Source: Actinoplanes solisilvae
GTDB lineage: Bacteria > Actinomycetota > Actinomycetes > Mycobacteriales > Micromonosporaceae
Assembly: GCF_003999975.1 (NCBI RefSeq)
Contig: NZ_RJAC01000009.1
Location: 186,001-250,000 of the forward strand
DNA: 64,000 bases
Direction: 5' to 3'
Made by a program: the position numbers and the translations under genes. Shown here one piece after another: positions 48,310 to 57,319 of the stretch. Every line of letters starts with the position of its first letter. The stretch's first letter is position 1. A model generated the notes under the pieces. The model did not search any database. It was not told the origin of the DNA and saw nothing but the letters and a program-made list of their open reading frames with translations.

Positions 48310-49653
48310 ATGAATCGTCAAGTCGTGGTGGATCTGGAGGGGCACATGCCGTCGCGCACCGACGTCGTTGAAGATCTGATGAGCCGGTTCCCGCACGTTC
48401 CGCGCGAGGCGGTGATCAAGGAGGACCTGCTCCGGGGAGGCCTCGCCTTCGACGACTCGGCCCTGACCGACAACGAGCGGGGCGACGTCAAGCCGAAGTC
48501 GTACTTCATCTTCTCGTTCGACCACCGCACCCTGCCCGAGCTGGGCCAGGCCGCGCTGCGCCGCCCACCCGAGGAGATCGTGCTCACCGGCGGGCCGTAC
48601 GAGCTTCGCCGCACGGTCGTGTCGGTGCGCGTCAACCCCGACTCGCCGTACCGCGCGAAGGCCGACGACGACGGCATGCTGCGCCTCTATCTGGACGGCA
48701 AGCCGATCGCCGACATCGGGCTACCACCGATGCCCGACTACTACCGCCACACGCTCCCGAACGGGAAGTCGGTGATGGAGGTCGCCCCGACGATCCAGTG
48801 GGGCTACCTGATCTATCTGACCGCGTTCCGGGTCTGTCAGTACTTCGGCGCCAAGGAGGAGTGCCAGTACTGCGACATCAACCACAACTGGCGCCAGCAC
48901 AAGGCGGCCGGACGCCCGTACACCGGGGTGAAGCCGGTCGACGAGATCCTCGAAGCACTCGAGATCATCGACAAGCACGACACCGCCCGTACGTCTCAGG
49001 CTTACACGCTGACCGGCGGAAGCATCACGTCGCACATCGGCGGCAAGACCGAGGCCGACTTCTACGGCCAGTACGCCCAGGCGATCGAGGAGCGGTTCCC
49101 CGGGCGCTGGATCGGCAAGGTCGTCGCGCAGGCGCTGCCCAAGGCCGACGTGCAGCGGTTCAAGGACTACGGCATCCAGATCTACCACCCCAACTACGAG
49201 GTGTGGGACAAGAAGCTGTTCGAGCTCTACTGCCCCGGCAAGGAGCGCTACGTGGGCCGCGAGGAGTGGCACCGACGCATCCTCGACTCGGCCGAGATCT
49301 TCGGGCCGCGCAACGTGATCCCGAACTTCGTCGCCGGGGTCGAGATGGCCGCGCCGCACGGCTTCACCACCGTCGACGAGGCCATCGACTCGACCGCCGA
49401 GGGCCTGCAGTACTTCATGTCGCGCGGGATCACACCGCGGTTCACCACCTGGTGCCCCGAGCCGACCACGCCGCTGGGCCGCACCAACCCGCAGGGCGCG
49501 CCGCTGGAATATCACGTGCGGCTGCTGGAGACGTACCGTGCCGTGATGGAGGCCAACGGTCTTTCGAGCCCGCCCGGGTACGGTCCTCCCGGACCCGGAC
49601 GGGCCGTGTTCTCGGTCAGCTCGTTCATGGACAGCCTGCCCGCCAAGGACTGA
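48310..49653 (+). CDS. Radical SAM enzyme with CX8CX2C cluster motif
   Basis: 447 residues. The cluster motif is VCQYFGAKEECQYCDIN: eight residues between the first two cysteines and two between the last, instead of CX3CX2C. A SAM-barrel pattern follows (LTGGSITSH with the GGE-like strand, WIGKVVAQALPKADVQRFKDYGIQIYHPNYEVWD, VIPNFVAGVEMA). An N-terminal domain of ~150 residues precedes it. No peptide precursor, maturase partner or cofactor operon is adjacent. It should cleave SAM to a 5'-deoxyadenosyl radical; substrate unknown. GGGGAGG lies just upstream of the ATG. Confidence 0.8.
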   Translation: MNRQVVVDLEGHMPSRTDVVEDLMSRFPHVPREAVIKEDLLRGGLAFDDSALTDNERGDVKPKSYFIFSFDHRTLPELGQAALRRPPEEIVLTGGPYELRRTVVSVRVNPDSPYRAKADDDGMLRLYLDGKPIADIGLPPMPDYYRHTLPNGKSVMEVAPTIQWGYLIYLTAFRVCQYFGAKEECQYCDINHNWRQHKAAGRPYTGVKPVDEILEALEIIDKHDTARTSQAYTLTGGSITSHIGGKTEADFYGQYAQAIEERFPGRWIGKVVAQALPKADVQRFKDYGIQIYHPNYEVWDKKLFELYCPGKERYVGREEWHRRILDSAEIFGPRNVIPNFVAGVEMAAPHGFTTVDEAIDSTAEGLQYFMSRGITPRFTTWCPEPTTPLGRTNPQGAPLEYHVRLLETYRAVMEANGLSSPPGYGPPGPGRAVFSVSSFMDSLPAKD

Positions 49654-49659
49654 GCTGTT

Positions 49660-50700
49660 CTAGCGCCAAGTTATGTCGGACGCCGAGTAAAGGCAGTTGA
49701 CCCCGTCCGCACCGCTACCGATGTGGTCGGGTTCGCTGCCTTTCGGCACGCCCTTGTACTTGTCGCAGATGACCGTGCTGCGCGAACTGTCGTTCAGGAT
49801 GTTGATGTTGGTAAACCGGGCGGTGTCGCCCCAGTTCGTGTTGATGCCGGCCAGCACCTTGGTCGACGTCGCCCAGATGTTGTCCATGACGACGTGCCGC
49901 TGATAACTCGACGAGCAGTTGCCGCACGCGCGGTACAGCTTGCCCGAGCTCTGCGCGTAGAAGCCGCTGATGTGGACGGTGCCCGGCCTGTTGTGCTGGA
50001 ACACCTTGTCGGTGCCCGACTTCGCGCCGCCGCCGACCACGTAGTAGTTCGTGCCGCCCAGGAACGTCGCCGCGTCCTCGCCGACGTCCTCCCACCAAAC
50101 GTTCTCGAGCCGGCAGTTGCCCGCGCAGTGCACGCCGTCGCCGGCCGGGGCACCGATGATGACGTTCTTGAGCGTCGCGCCCGCGGCCAGGTCGAAGACC
50201 GGGTCCTGGCTCTCGCTCTGCCCGCCGTCGCCGATGCAGCAGACCCGCTTCATGCCGCCGTCGTAGGTGCCGGAGACGGCGATGGTGCCGTTGGACAGGC
50301 TGATCGAGCCGGTCGCGCTCGGCCAGGTGGGCTGCCCTCCGGACGGGGGAGGCGTGGTAGTGGGAGGCGGTGTCGTCGGGGTGCTGCCCCCACCCGTGTT
50401 CACCGCTACATCGTCAAAACCGGCCGAGGCGTACGCGGTCTGGAGACCGACGCGGCCGCCGGCGCTGACCGAACTGGCCGCGGAGCCGATCGCGGTGCCG
50501 TTGACGCTGCCGTTGATCGTGGAGCCGCTGACCGCCAGGCTCAGCGAATACCACGTGCCGGTCGCGATCGTGCGTGACGAGCTGGCCAGCACGGTGACGC
50601 TGCCGCTGTTCACGGCCTGCAACTGGGCCGCGCCCGACAGCAGGGCCAGGCGATAGAAGGTGGTCGAGCTCTTCGAGCTGTTCGGGAGCGCTCCCGAACC
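49660..50700 (-). pseudogene. Pectate lyase (PL3) gene lacking its 5' end
   Basis: The C-terminal ~220 residues (ISLSNGTIAVSGTYDGGMKRVCC ... DPVFDLAAGATLKNVIIG ... ADGVHC-type block, DVGEDAATFLGG, HIGSGADGVNC) form a complete PL3 pectate lyase domain. Before it, after a Thr/Pro linker, stands only the second half of a LamG/concanavalin-like domain (FYRLALLSGAAQL ... GRVGLQTAYASAGFDDVAV). The first half and any signal peptide are missing. The frame runs back into antisense of the hydrolase at 50721 with no plausible start. Probably a truncated relic; rescue from an unusual internal start would give a non-secreted protein. Confidence 0.75.
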
Positions 50701-50720
50701 GGGGATGTGATCATTGAGCG

Positions 50721-51449
50721 ATGTCCGCCCCCCTCGCCGTGCAGACCACCGGCCGCGCCGACGGGCCCCTGCTGCTCCTGCTCGCGGGCCAGGCCAACTC
50801 CCACGCGTGGTGGACCGGCTTGCGCGAGCTCTTCGAGGACCGGTTCCGAGTCGTCACCTTCGACTACCGCGGTACGGGTTCCAGCCGCGGCCCGGTCGGC
50901 GAATGGTCCACGGCCGGCTTCGCCGACGACGCCGCCGCTGTCCTGCGGGACCGTCCGGCCTTCGTCTACGGCACCTCGATGGGCGGCCGGGTGGCCCAGC
51001 ACCTGGCGGCCCGTCACCCGTCCCTGGTCGAGCGGCTGGTGCTGGCCTGCACCTCCCCCGGCGGCGCCCACGCCGTCGAGCGCTCCGCCGACATACGCCG
51101 TCGCCTGTCCACGGCCCGGATCGACACGCTGCGCGAGCTCTTCTACACCCCAGCTTGGACCGGCGAGAGCCACCTCTTCGGCGACCCGACCATGACCCCC
51201 GCCGAGAGCCGGGCGCACCTGCGAGCCAGCAACCGCCACGACGCGTGGGACGTGCTCCCCCAGATCAAGGCGCCCACCCTGGTCCTGCACGGCACCGACG
51301 ACCTCATGGTCCCGGCGGCCAACGCCCCGCTGCTGGCCGCCCGCATCCCCGGCGCCACGCTCCACCTGCACGAGGGCGGCCGCCACGGCTTCTTCGACGA
51401 GTTCGCCTTCGAGCTGACCCCCCTGATCGACGACTTCCTTCGTTCCTGA
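50721..51449 (+). CDS. Alpha/beta hydrolase
   Basis: 242 residues. PLLLLLAGQANSHAWWTGLRELFEDRFRVVTFDYRGTGSS, nucleophile AFVYGTSMGGRVAQHLA (GTSMGG), acid LVLHGTDDLMVPAAN and His in EGGRHGFFDEF. Typical of small cytosolic esterases/epoxide-hydrolase relatives; substrate unknown. Its 5' region abuts the broken end of the pectate lyase gene, so its insertion or expansion may have removed that gene's start. Confidence 0.88.
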   Translation: MSAPLAVQTTGRADGPLLLLLAGQANSHAWWTGLRELFEDRFRVVTFDYRGTGSSRGPVGEWSTAGFADDAAAVLRDRPAFVYGTSMGGRVAQHLAARHPSLVERLVLACTSPGGAHAVERSADIRRRLSTARIDTLRELFYTPAWTGESHLFGDPTMTPAESRAHLRASNRHDAWDVLPQIKAPTLVLHGTDDLMVPAANAPLLAARIPGATLHLHEGGRHGFFDEFAFELTPLIDDFLRS

Positions 51450-51455
51450 CGTGAG

Positions 51456-51500
51456 CGGTCGCCCTTCACCCGTCCGGGTGAGATGCTGGCGGGGCGACCG
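51456..51500 (+). terminator. Hairpin after the alpha/beta hydrolase
   Basis: Outer arms CGGTCGCCC / GGGCGACCG (9 bp, perfect) with an inner CACCC/GGGTG hairpin. It ends 25 bp before the 10-codon ORF, so it could also act as a leader structure for the following operon. Confidence 0.55.
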
Positions 51501-51525
51501 GTCGCATTTGGAGGGAGCCCCGCCC

Positions 51526-51558
51526 ATGCCCCCGAAACTCCCCGTCTGCGTCGAGTAG
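51526..51558 (+). CDS. Ten-codon ORF preceding the STAND gene
   Basis: ATG-initiated, encodes MPPKLPVCVE, then TAG. It has a strong Shine-Dalgarno (GGAGGGAG, about 8 nt upstream), better than that of the large gene starting 8 bp after its stop. It may be a leader that couples translation, or encode a short peptide. No homologue known to me. Confidence 0.4.
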   Translation: MPPKLPVCVE

Positions 51559-51565
51559 GCGCGTC

Positions 51566-54490
51566 ATGCCCGGCGACCAGCGGTGGCGAAAAACGCGTCT
51601 CATCGCCTCCGCCGTGGCCGCCGTCTGCATGCTCGTGCTGCTGCCGATCTCGACAAACATCGCCACCGGCGGGAACGTCCCCGACTTCCTGCGCCAGGGA
51701 TGGGTGAGCTGGACCGCGGTCGCGGTATTCGGCGTCATCGCGGTAGCCACGTACGTTCCTCAGGCTCAGCCGGCGCCGCAGCCTTTGCCGCCTGATTTCT
51801 ATCGGATGGTCGATCCCTCGGCCGGCGCCGGCTCAGAGGAGGACGACGATGCCGAGCCGTCACCGGAGGACAGCTTCCGGCCGCTCTACAGCGCACCGGT
51901 GCTGATCGACAGCCTGCCACCGGTCGTCCGCGGCCGGAACGACCTGCTGGCAGTCCTGACGCGACAGTGGCGGCAGGGCGGTCTCGTCGTGCTCGCCGGT
52001 CCCGGCGGCATGGGCAAGTCCACCCTCGCTCGCGAACTCGTGCGGAGGTCCGAGGGCGAGGCCCCGGCCTGGGAGGTATCGGCGGCTACCGCGGGCGGAT
52101 TCGTCGACGGCCTGCGAGCGGTCGCCGCCAACCTGACGGCCGACCGGAACGAGAGCGCCGCGGTCGGCGCGGGCCTGCCGGAGAGCCCAGACCACCTGTG
52201 GCGGCTGCTGGGCGACGCTCCGGCCGGTTGGCTGCTGATCGTCGACAACGCCGACGACCTCGAACATCTCGGCCGCCCCGGACGGACCGGCGGCCGCGAG
52301 CCGGAACCGGTGCGCAACTCGACCGGCTGGATCCGTGGCAGCGGACCCGGTCTCGTCCTGGTCACCAGCCGGCACCGGGACAAGGACCGCTGGCCGCCGG
52401 ACGCGACGGTGATCCGGGTCGACCAGCTCGACGAGGACGGCGCCGCGGACCTCCTGCTCGACCTCGCGCCGCGGGCCGGCAGCCGGCGGGCGGCCAAGAA
52501 CCTGGCCCATCGGCTCGGCCTGCTGCCGCTGGCATTACGGCTGGCCGGGCTCTATCTGGCCAGCCCCTACACCGATCACACGAGCTTCGACGCCTACCGG
52601 GCCGCGCTCGACGCCGACCCGGGTTTCCTGCGGGCGATCGAGCTGAGCCGGGACGATCCCGAACGCCTCGACCGTACGGTGCTGATGAAGACCTGGGAAC
52701 TCTCCCTGAACGCGCTCGCCCAGCGGGGGATGCCGCAGGCCCGGCCGACGCTGCGACTGCTGAGCTGCTTCGCTCCCGGTCTGCCGGTGCCGCTCGCACT
52801 GCTCCGCGACCGGCTCGAGGGCTTCCTGGGCGCCTGTGTGGAAGGCGTCGAACCACCGGCGCTGCGCCCGATCCTCGAAGGACTTGACAACCTCGGGCTG
52901 GTCAGCTCGACGGCCGGGTCGACCGAGGGCGGACTCACCGGTCCCGGCGTACGGGTGCACGCGGTCGTGGCCGACACCAGCCGCCTGCACCTGACGGAGG
53001 AGCCGTTCGAGAAGCTGATCCGTACGACGGCGGTCGGCCTGATCGCGACCGAGCTCGACGGACTGACAGCCGACCGGCCGTCCGCCTGGGCGAAGTTCCG
53101 GCTGCTCACACCGCATCTGCAGGCCCTGCTGCTCAACTCGGCGCCGCGGTTGCCCGACCCGGCCCTGACGACGCTGGCCGGCACCACCAGCAGCGTGGCC
53201 GGGGCGTACGGATACATGGGCCGGGCCGAGCTCGGCATCATGCTGCTCACCTGGCTGTTGAAAGCCCGCCGCACGTGGACCGGCCCGGTCGCGGAGACGC
53301 GCCTGGGAGCCCGGCAGCATCTCGCCAACCTGCTCGACCCGGCGGCGGCCGAACGGATCTGGCGAGAGATCCTGACCATCCGGCTGGGCCACTGGCCGGC
53401 CGACAGCCCGCTCGTGCTGGCCGCCCGGCACAACATCCTCGAGGTCCGCAGCCGGCGTCTGCCGTGGAGCGAGGTTCAGCCCTCGTTCCAGGCTCTGCTC
53501 GAGGCCGAGGAAGTGAGTTTGGGCCCGGACTTCCGGGTGACGCTGGCGACCCGCCAGGTCATCGCCGTCCGGGTCGGAGCGGCCGGCGACTGGCCGGCGG
53601 CCGAAGATCTGCTCCGTCGTCTGGCGGCCGACGCGGTCGAGGCCTACGGCGGAAACGACCTGGTCGCGCTGGTGGCCCGCCGTAACTATCACACGCTGCT
53701 GAGGCACCGGAAACGTCTGGCCGAGGCGGACGGCGACGATCGCCGGCTGCACGACGACCTGCGCAAGACGCTCGGCGCCGATCACATCCTGTCCGGCCGC
53801 CATTTCGGCGCCGACGACTTCGTCGTCCTGTCCGTGATCAGCTCGCCCTACCTGAACAACGAGCTGGCCGCCATGACCTTGAGGAAGGTAATCGCCATGG
53901 CCGAGACCAATCCCAAGGCGGCGCTCGAAGCCTTCGACGCTCTGATCAAGCGTTTCGGCGACGACACCACGCCCGGCATCGTCGAGACCGTCGCCGACGG
54001 CATGTTCCAGAAAGCCCTCCTGCTCGGGAAGAACGACAAGGTTCGAGATTCGGTCGCCGTGTACGACGAACTCATCGGCCGCTACGACGGCAAGGACTCG
54101 CCCGTGCTCCGGGTGCTCGTCGCGCACTCGTTCAACAACAAGGCGATCTCCGCCGCCTGGGACCCCGATCAGAGCGTGGACGCCGCGGAACAGGCCTCGA
54201 TCCGTTATCAGCGGCTCGGCGCGGAGGACCCGGACAACTTCTCGGAACTCGCGGCCAAGGCGCCACGCCTGGCCGAGCAGATCCGCGCCTCGGCGCCGGC
54301 GGCGATGCTGGACTTCGCGAAGCAGGCGGCACGGCTGGAGCAATGGGACGAGGCGCTCGAGGTTCTGGACAGGTTCATCACCCGGTACGGCGAGGAGGAG
54401 TCACCGAAGCTGCGACAGCTCGTCGCCCAGGCCATGCTGCTGAGAGCGACAATCCTGGGCCGCTCCGAGAACGGCGACGGGCCCGCGTGA
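51566..54490 (+). CDS. Membrane-anchored STAND NTPase with TPR-like repeats
   Basis: 974 residues. Two N-terminal helices (about 12-30 and 47-64) anchor it. The NTPase has a P-loop GPGGMGKST (145-153), Walker B WLLIVDNADD (about 222-231), a sensor-like VLVTSRHRDKDRW and a GLLPLALRLAGLYLAS motif as in NB-ARC/STAND proteins. From about 480 the sequence is helical with tetratricopeptide-like units, including a clear C-terminal pair (DSVAVYDELIGRYDG..., EALEVLDRFITRYGEE). STAND proteins are ligand-triggered switches in signalling or defence; no effector domain is recognisable. Its own RBS is weak, so coupling to the 10-codon ORF is likely. Confidence 0.85.
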   Translation: MPGDQRWRKTRLIASAVAAVCMLVLLPISTNIATGGNVPDFLRQGWVSWTAVAVFGVIAVATYVPQAQPAPQPLPPDFYRMVDPSAGAGSEEDDDAEPSPEDSFRPLYSAPVLIDSLPPVVRGRNDLLAVLTRQWRQGGLVVLAGPGGMGKSTLARELVRRSEGEAPAWEVSAATAGGFVDGLRAVAANLTADRNESAAVGAGLPESPDHLWRLLGDAPAGWLLIVDNADDLEHLGRPGRTGGREPEPVRNSTGWIRGSGPGLVLVTSRHRDKDRWPPDATVIRVDQLDEDGAADLLLDLAPRAGSRRAAKNLAHRLGLLPLALRLAGLYLASPYTDHTSFDAYRAALDADPGFLRAIELSRDDPERLDRTVLMKTWELSLNALAQRGMPQARPTLRLLSCFAPGLPVPLALLRDRLEGFLGACVEGVEPPALRPILEGLDNLGLVSSTAGSTEGGLTGPGVRVHAVVADTSRLHLTEEPFEKLIRTTAVGLIATELDGLTADRPSAWAKFRLLTPHLQALLLNSAPRLPDPALTTLAGTTSSVAGAYGYMGRAELGIMLLTWLLKARRTWTGPVAETRLGARQHLANLLDPAAAERIWREILTIRLGHWPADSPLVLAARHNILEVRSRRLPWSEVQPSFQALLEAEEVSLGPDFRVTLATRQVIAVRVGAAGDWPAAEDLLRRLAADAVEAYGGNDLVALVARRNYHTLLRHRKRLAEADGDDRRLHDDLRKTLGADHILSGRHFGADDFVVLSVISSPYLNNELAAMTLRKVIAMAETNPKAALEAFDALIKRFGDDTTPGIVETVADGMFQKALLLGKNDKVRDSVAVYDELIGRYDGKDSPVLRVLVAHSFNNKAISAAWDPDQSVDAAEQASIRYQRLGAEDPDNFSELAAKAPRLAEQIRASAPAAMLDFAKQAARLEQWDEALEVLDRFITRYGEEESPKLRQLVAQAMLLRATILGRSENGDGPA

Positions 54491-54497
54491 TGTGACG

Positions 54498-54926
54498 TCA
54501 GTGCCGTGACCCGTCGTGGCCTTGCAGCAGGGCGAGGGTGGTGTGATGGTCGCCCGCGGCGGCCCACTCGGCCGCTGTACGGCCCTGGCCGTCGTCCTCG
54601 CGCCGTTGCCGGTCGGCCCCGGCCACGAGCAGCTCACGCACGGCGTCGAGGTGCCCCCAGCACGCGGCCGCGCACAGGGGCAGGCCCTCGTCCCCCGAGC
54701 CGCTCTCCGCGTCGGGGTCGGCGCCGGCCGCGAGCAGCCGCCGCACGTTGTCGGCTCGGCCCTGGACGCTCGCCCGGTACAGCGGGGTGGTCCCGTCGGG
54801 GTCCGGCCGTCCCGGATCCGCGCCGGCCACCAGCCACCGCTCGACCTGCTGAACGTCGCCCCAACCGGCCGCCTCGGTCAGCCGCCGCTGCAACTTCTTA
54901 CGCCGCCGCCTATTCACGTCCCCCAT
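54498..54926 (-). CDS. Ankyrin repeat protein
   Basis: 142 residues from ATG 54926 (GGGGGA upstream). Basic N-terminus RRRRKKLQRRL, then three to four ankyrin units: WGDVQQVERWLVAGADPGRPDPDGTTPLYRAS, QGRADNVRRLLAAGADPDAESGSGDEGLPLCAA, WGHLDAVRELLVAGADRQRREDDGQGRTAAEWAA. Small cytosolic protein-binding module of unknown partner. It converges with the STAND gene (7 bp between stops), which may be its partner. Confidence 0.85.
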   Translation of the reverse strand: MGDVNRRRRKKLQRRLTEAAGWGDVQQVERWLVAGADPGRPDPDGTTPLYRASVQGRADNVRRLLAAGADPDAESGSGDEGLPLCAAACWGHLDAVRELLVAGADRQRREDDGQGRTAAEWAAAGDHHTTLALLQGHDGSRH

Positions 54927-54955
54927 TGTTGTCCCCCGCCCTCCCACAGATCATC

Positions 54956-56029
54956 ATGTCCGCCGTGACTTCGACGATCATTGAAGGGCCGTGCCCGACG
55001 TGCGGCACGGTGCTGACCAGCGCCCCGGAGCAGGCTCCGTGGTGCGCCGGGTGCGAGTGGAACCTCGACCACTTCCCGGACGAGCCTGGATACAGCTGGT
55101 TCTGGAACAAGATCGCGGCCGCGGACCGACGGGCCGGGTTCCGGTCGGACCGGTTGCTCGCCGAATCGACGGACGCTGAGCCGGTCGGGCGCACCGGCTT
55201 TCGCTTCCTGCTGGCGGTGTCGGCCGTACTCATGGCGGTCGTGGTCGCGGGGGTGGCCGGAGGGCTGTGGCTGATCATCGCGGGCGGTTCGTTCTGGTCG
55301 GTCGTGTCGGGGCTGGTGCTGCTGGCACTCGCGGCGGTGCTCCGTCCACGCTTCAATCGATTGAAGCCGCTGCTCGAGAACAGCTATCGGGTGGAGCGGA
55401 CAGACGCGCCCACCGTGTACGCGCTGATCGACCGCATCGCCGAGCGGGTGGACGCTCCCCGTCCGGACATCGTGCTGTTCGACTTCGGCTGGAACGCCGG
55501 CGTCCTGACGGTCGGACCGCGACCGCAGCGGGTGCTGATCGTCGGCGTGCGACTGCTGCTCGCCCTGCGGCCGCAGGAGGTGGTTGCGCTGCTCGGCCAC
55601 GAACTGGGCCACCTGAAGTACTCCGACACCCGCCGCCTGATGCTGACCATGCCCGCCCGGACCGCCGGCAGCGAGGCGGCGCTGTACCTGGCCGACGTCC
55701 TGGCCATGCTGCCCGAACTCAGCGAGTACGTGCAGCACCACGTGCCCAAGGGCGAGGCGGCCATGCGCTGGCGCCGCATGCTCAGGACGGTGCAGGAACG
55801 CGAATCGGCGGGCGCTCCGGCACGGCGCCAGCTTTCCATCCGTACGGGGGCCTCGCTCTTCGCCTCTCATCCGGCACCCGGACGACGCCATCAGTGGCTG
55901 GCCGCGCGTCCCGCCCAGTCAGCGTCGGTATTCGTCACCGAGGGCGAGGCCGAAACCCTCGAGCAGGAGATCAAGCCATACGCCGAGGCGCTGCACCGCA
56001 CCATGCTGAAAGCGATCGTGCACGACTGA
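54956..56029 (+). CDS. M48-like membrane protein with zinc ribbon, apparently catalytically incomplete
   Basis: 357 residues. N-terminal zinc ribbon (CPTCGT ... CAGCEW), two membrane helices (FLLAVSAVLMAVVVAGVAGGLWLI and FWSVVSGLVLLALAAVL), then an M48/HtpX-type peptidase with VVALLGHELGHLKYSDTRR (HEXXH). The C-terminus (SHPAPGRRHQWLAARPAQ) is also family-like. The expected EYXAD block carrying the third zinc ligand, normally 60-80 residues after HEXXH, is not seen. The chain jumps from VQHHVPKGEAAMRWRR to ERESAGAPARRQL, as if an internal segment had been lost in frame. Confidence 0.75.
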   Translation: MSAVTSTIIEGPCPTCGTVLTSAPEQAPWCAGCEWNLDHFPDEPGYSWFWNKIAAADRRAGFRSDRLLAESTDAEPVGRTGFRFLLAVSAVLMAVVVAGVAGGLWLIIAGGSFWSVVSGLVLLALAAVLRPRFNRLKPLLENSYRVERTDAPTVYALIDRIAERVDAPRPDIVLFDFGWNAGVLTVGPRPQRVLIVGVRLLLALRPQEVVALLGHELGHLKYSDTRRLMLTMPARTAGSEAALYLADVLAMLPELSEYVQHHVPKGEAAMRWRRMLRTVQERESAGAPARRQLSIRTGASLFASHPAPGRRHQWLAARPAQSASVFVTEGEAETLEQEIKPYAEALHRTMLKAIVHD

Positions 56030-56037
56030 GAAGTTCA

Positions 56038-56072
56038 CCGCCGCCACGAACCCGGTGAGGCCGTGGCGGCGG
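56038..56072. terminator. Bidirectional terminator hairpin
   Basis: Perfect 11-bp inverted repeat (CCGCCGCCACG / CGTGGCGGCGG), 13-nt loop, between the converging M48-like and formaldehyde dehydrogenase genes. Confidence 0.75.
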
Positions 56073-56083
56073 GGAACCCGCGA

Positions 56084-57319
56084 TCAGTTGATCAGGCCGT
56101 GCGGGTCGATCACGTACTTCTTGGCCGCGCCCTGGTCGAAGTCCTGGTAACCCTGCGGGGCCTGGGACAGCGGGATGGCCTGGGCGTTCACGTTCTTCGC
56201 GATCTGCACACGGTCGTGCAGGATCGCCATCATGAGCTGGCGGTTGTACTTCATCACGGGGCACTGGCCGGTGACGAACGAGTGCGACTTGGCCCAGCCG
56301 AGGCCCAGGCGCAGCGACAGCGAGCCGACCTTGGCCGCCTCGTCGACGCCGCCCGGGTCGCCGGTGACGTAGAGGCCGGGTACGCCGATCGCGCCGCCCG
56401 CCCGGGTCAACTCCATCAGCGAGTTGAGCACCGTGGCCGGCATCTCGGTCTGCGCGTCCTGGCCGTGGCCGCGGGCCTCGAAACCGACCGCGTCGACGGC
56501 CGAGTCGACCAGCGGCTGACCGATCGACGGCGCGTCGTGGCCGAGGATCTGCTGCACCTGTTCGGCCGGGTCGCCGTCGGCCACGTTGACCGTCTCGCAG
56601 CCGAAGCTGCGGGCCTGCGCGAGCCGCTCCTCATTGAGGTCACCGACGATCACGACCGCCGCGCCGAGCAGCCAGGCTGAGCTGGCCGCAGCCAGGCCCA
56701 CCGGGCCGGCACCCGCGATGTAAACGGTCGACCCGGTGGTGACGCCCGCGCTGACACAGCCGTGGTAGCCGGTCGGGAAGATGTCGGCGAGCATCGCGAG
56801 GTCGAGGGCCTTTTCGAGCGCCTGGTCGCGGTCGGGGAATCGGAGCAGGTTCCAGTCCGCGTACGGGACCAGCACGTACTCGGCCTGGCCGCCGACCCAG
56901 CCGCCCATGTCGACGTAACCGTACGCCGAACCGGGCCGATCGGGGTTGACGTTCAGGCAGACGCCGGTCTTGCCCTCCTTGCAGTTGCGGCAGCGGCCGC
57001 AGGCGATGTTGAACGGCACCGAACAGATGTCGCCGACCTTGATGTATTCGACGTCCGACCCGACGTCGATCACCTCGCCGGTGATCTCGTGACCGAGCAC
57101 GAGACCTTCGGGCGCTGTGGTGCGGCCGCGAACCATGTGCTGGTCGCTGCCGCAGATGTTGGTGGCGACCGTTCTGAGGATCGCCCCGTGCGGAGTCCGG
57201 CGGCCGACGTTCTCCTTGTTGACGCCGGGTCCGTCCTTCATCTCGTACGTGGGGTAGTCGATATCGCGGACCTCGACCTTGCCGGGGCCCTGGTAGACCA
57301 CCGCGCGATTGGCTGGCAT
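56084..57319 (-). CDS. fdhA: Glutathione-independent formaldehyde dehydrogenase
   Basis: 411 residues from ATG 57319 (GGGAGGCAACG upstream). Zinc-dependent medium-chain dehydrogenase: NICGSDQHMVRG and LVLGHEITG supply catalytic zinc ligands, and CGRCRNCKEGKTGVC the four structural-zinc cysteines. The nucleotide fold is VYIAGAGPVGLAAASSAWLLGAAVVIVGD. Long inserts (GGWVGGQAEYVLVPYADWNLL, PFDH-type) distinguish it from ordinary alcohol dehydrogenases. It oxidises formaldehyde, or dismutates aldehydes, with tightly bound NAD. Single gene, no thiol-dependent partner near. Confidence 0.88.
   Translation of the reverse strand: MPANRAVVYQGPGKVEVRDIDYPTYEMKDGPGVNKENVGRRTPHGAILRTVATNICGSDQHMVRGRTTAPEGLVLGHEITGEVIDVGSDVEYIKVGDICSVPFNIACGRCRNCKEGKTGVCLNVNPDRPGSAYGYVDMGGWVGGQAEYVLVPYADWNLLRFPDRDQALEKALDLAMLADIFPTGYHGCVSAGVTTGSTVYIAGAGPVGLAAASSAWLLGAAVVIVGDLNEERLAQARSFGCETVNVADGDPAEQVQQILGHDAPSIGQPLVDSAVDAVGFEARGHGQDAQTEMPATVLNSLMELTRAGGAIGVPGLYVTGDPGGVDEAAKVGSLSLRLGLGWAKSHSFVTGQCPVMKYNRQLMMAILHDRVQIAKNVNAQAIPLSQAPQGYQDFDQGAAKKYVIDPHGLIN

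Noticed and set aside
48310..54490. An FxSxx-COOH type peptide system formed by the radical SAM and STAND/TPR genes
   Set aside because: The 10-codon ORF ends VCVE, not FxSxx; the radical SAM motif differs from FxsB maturases and lies 2 kb away with unrelated genes between.
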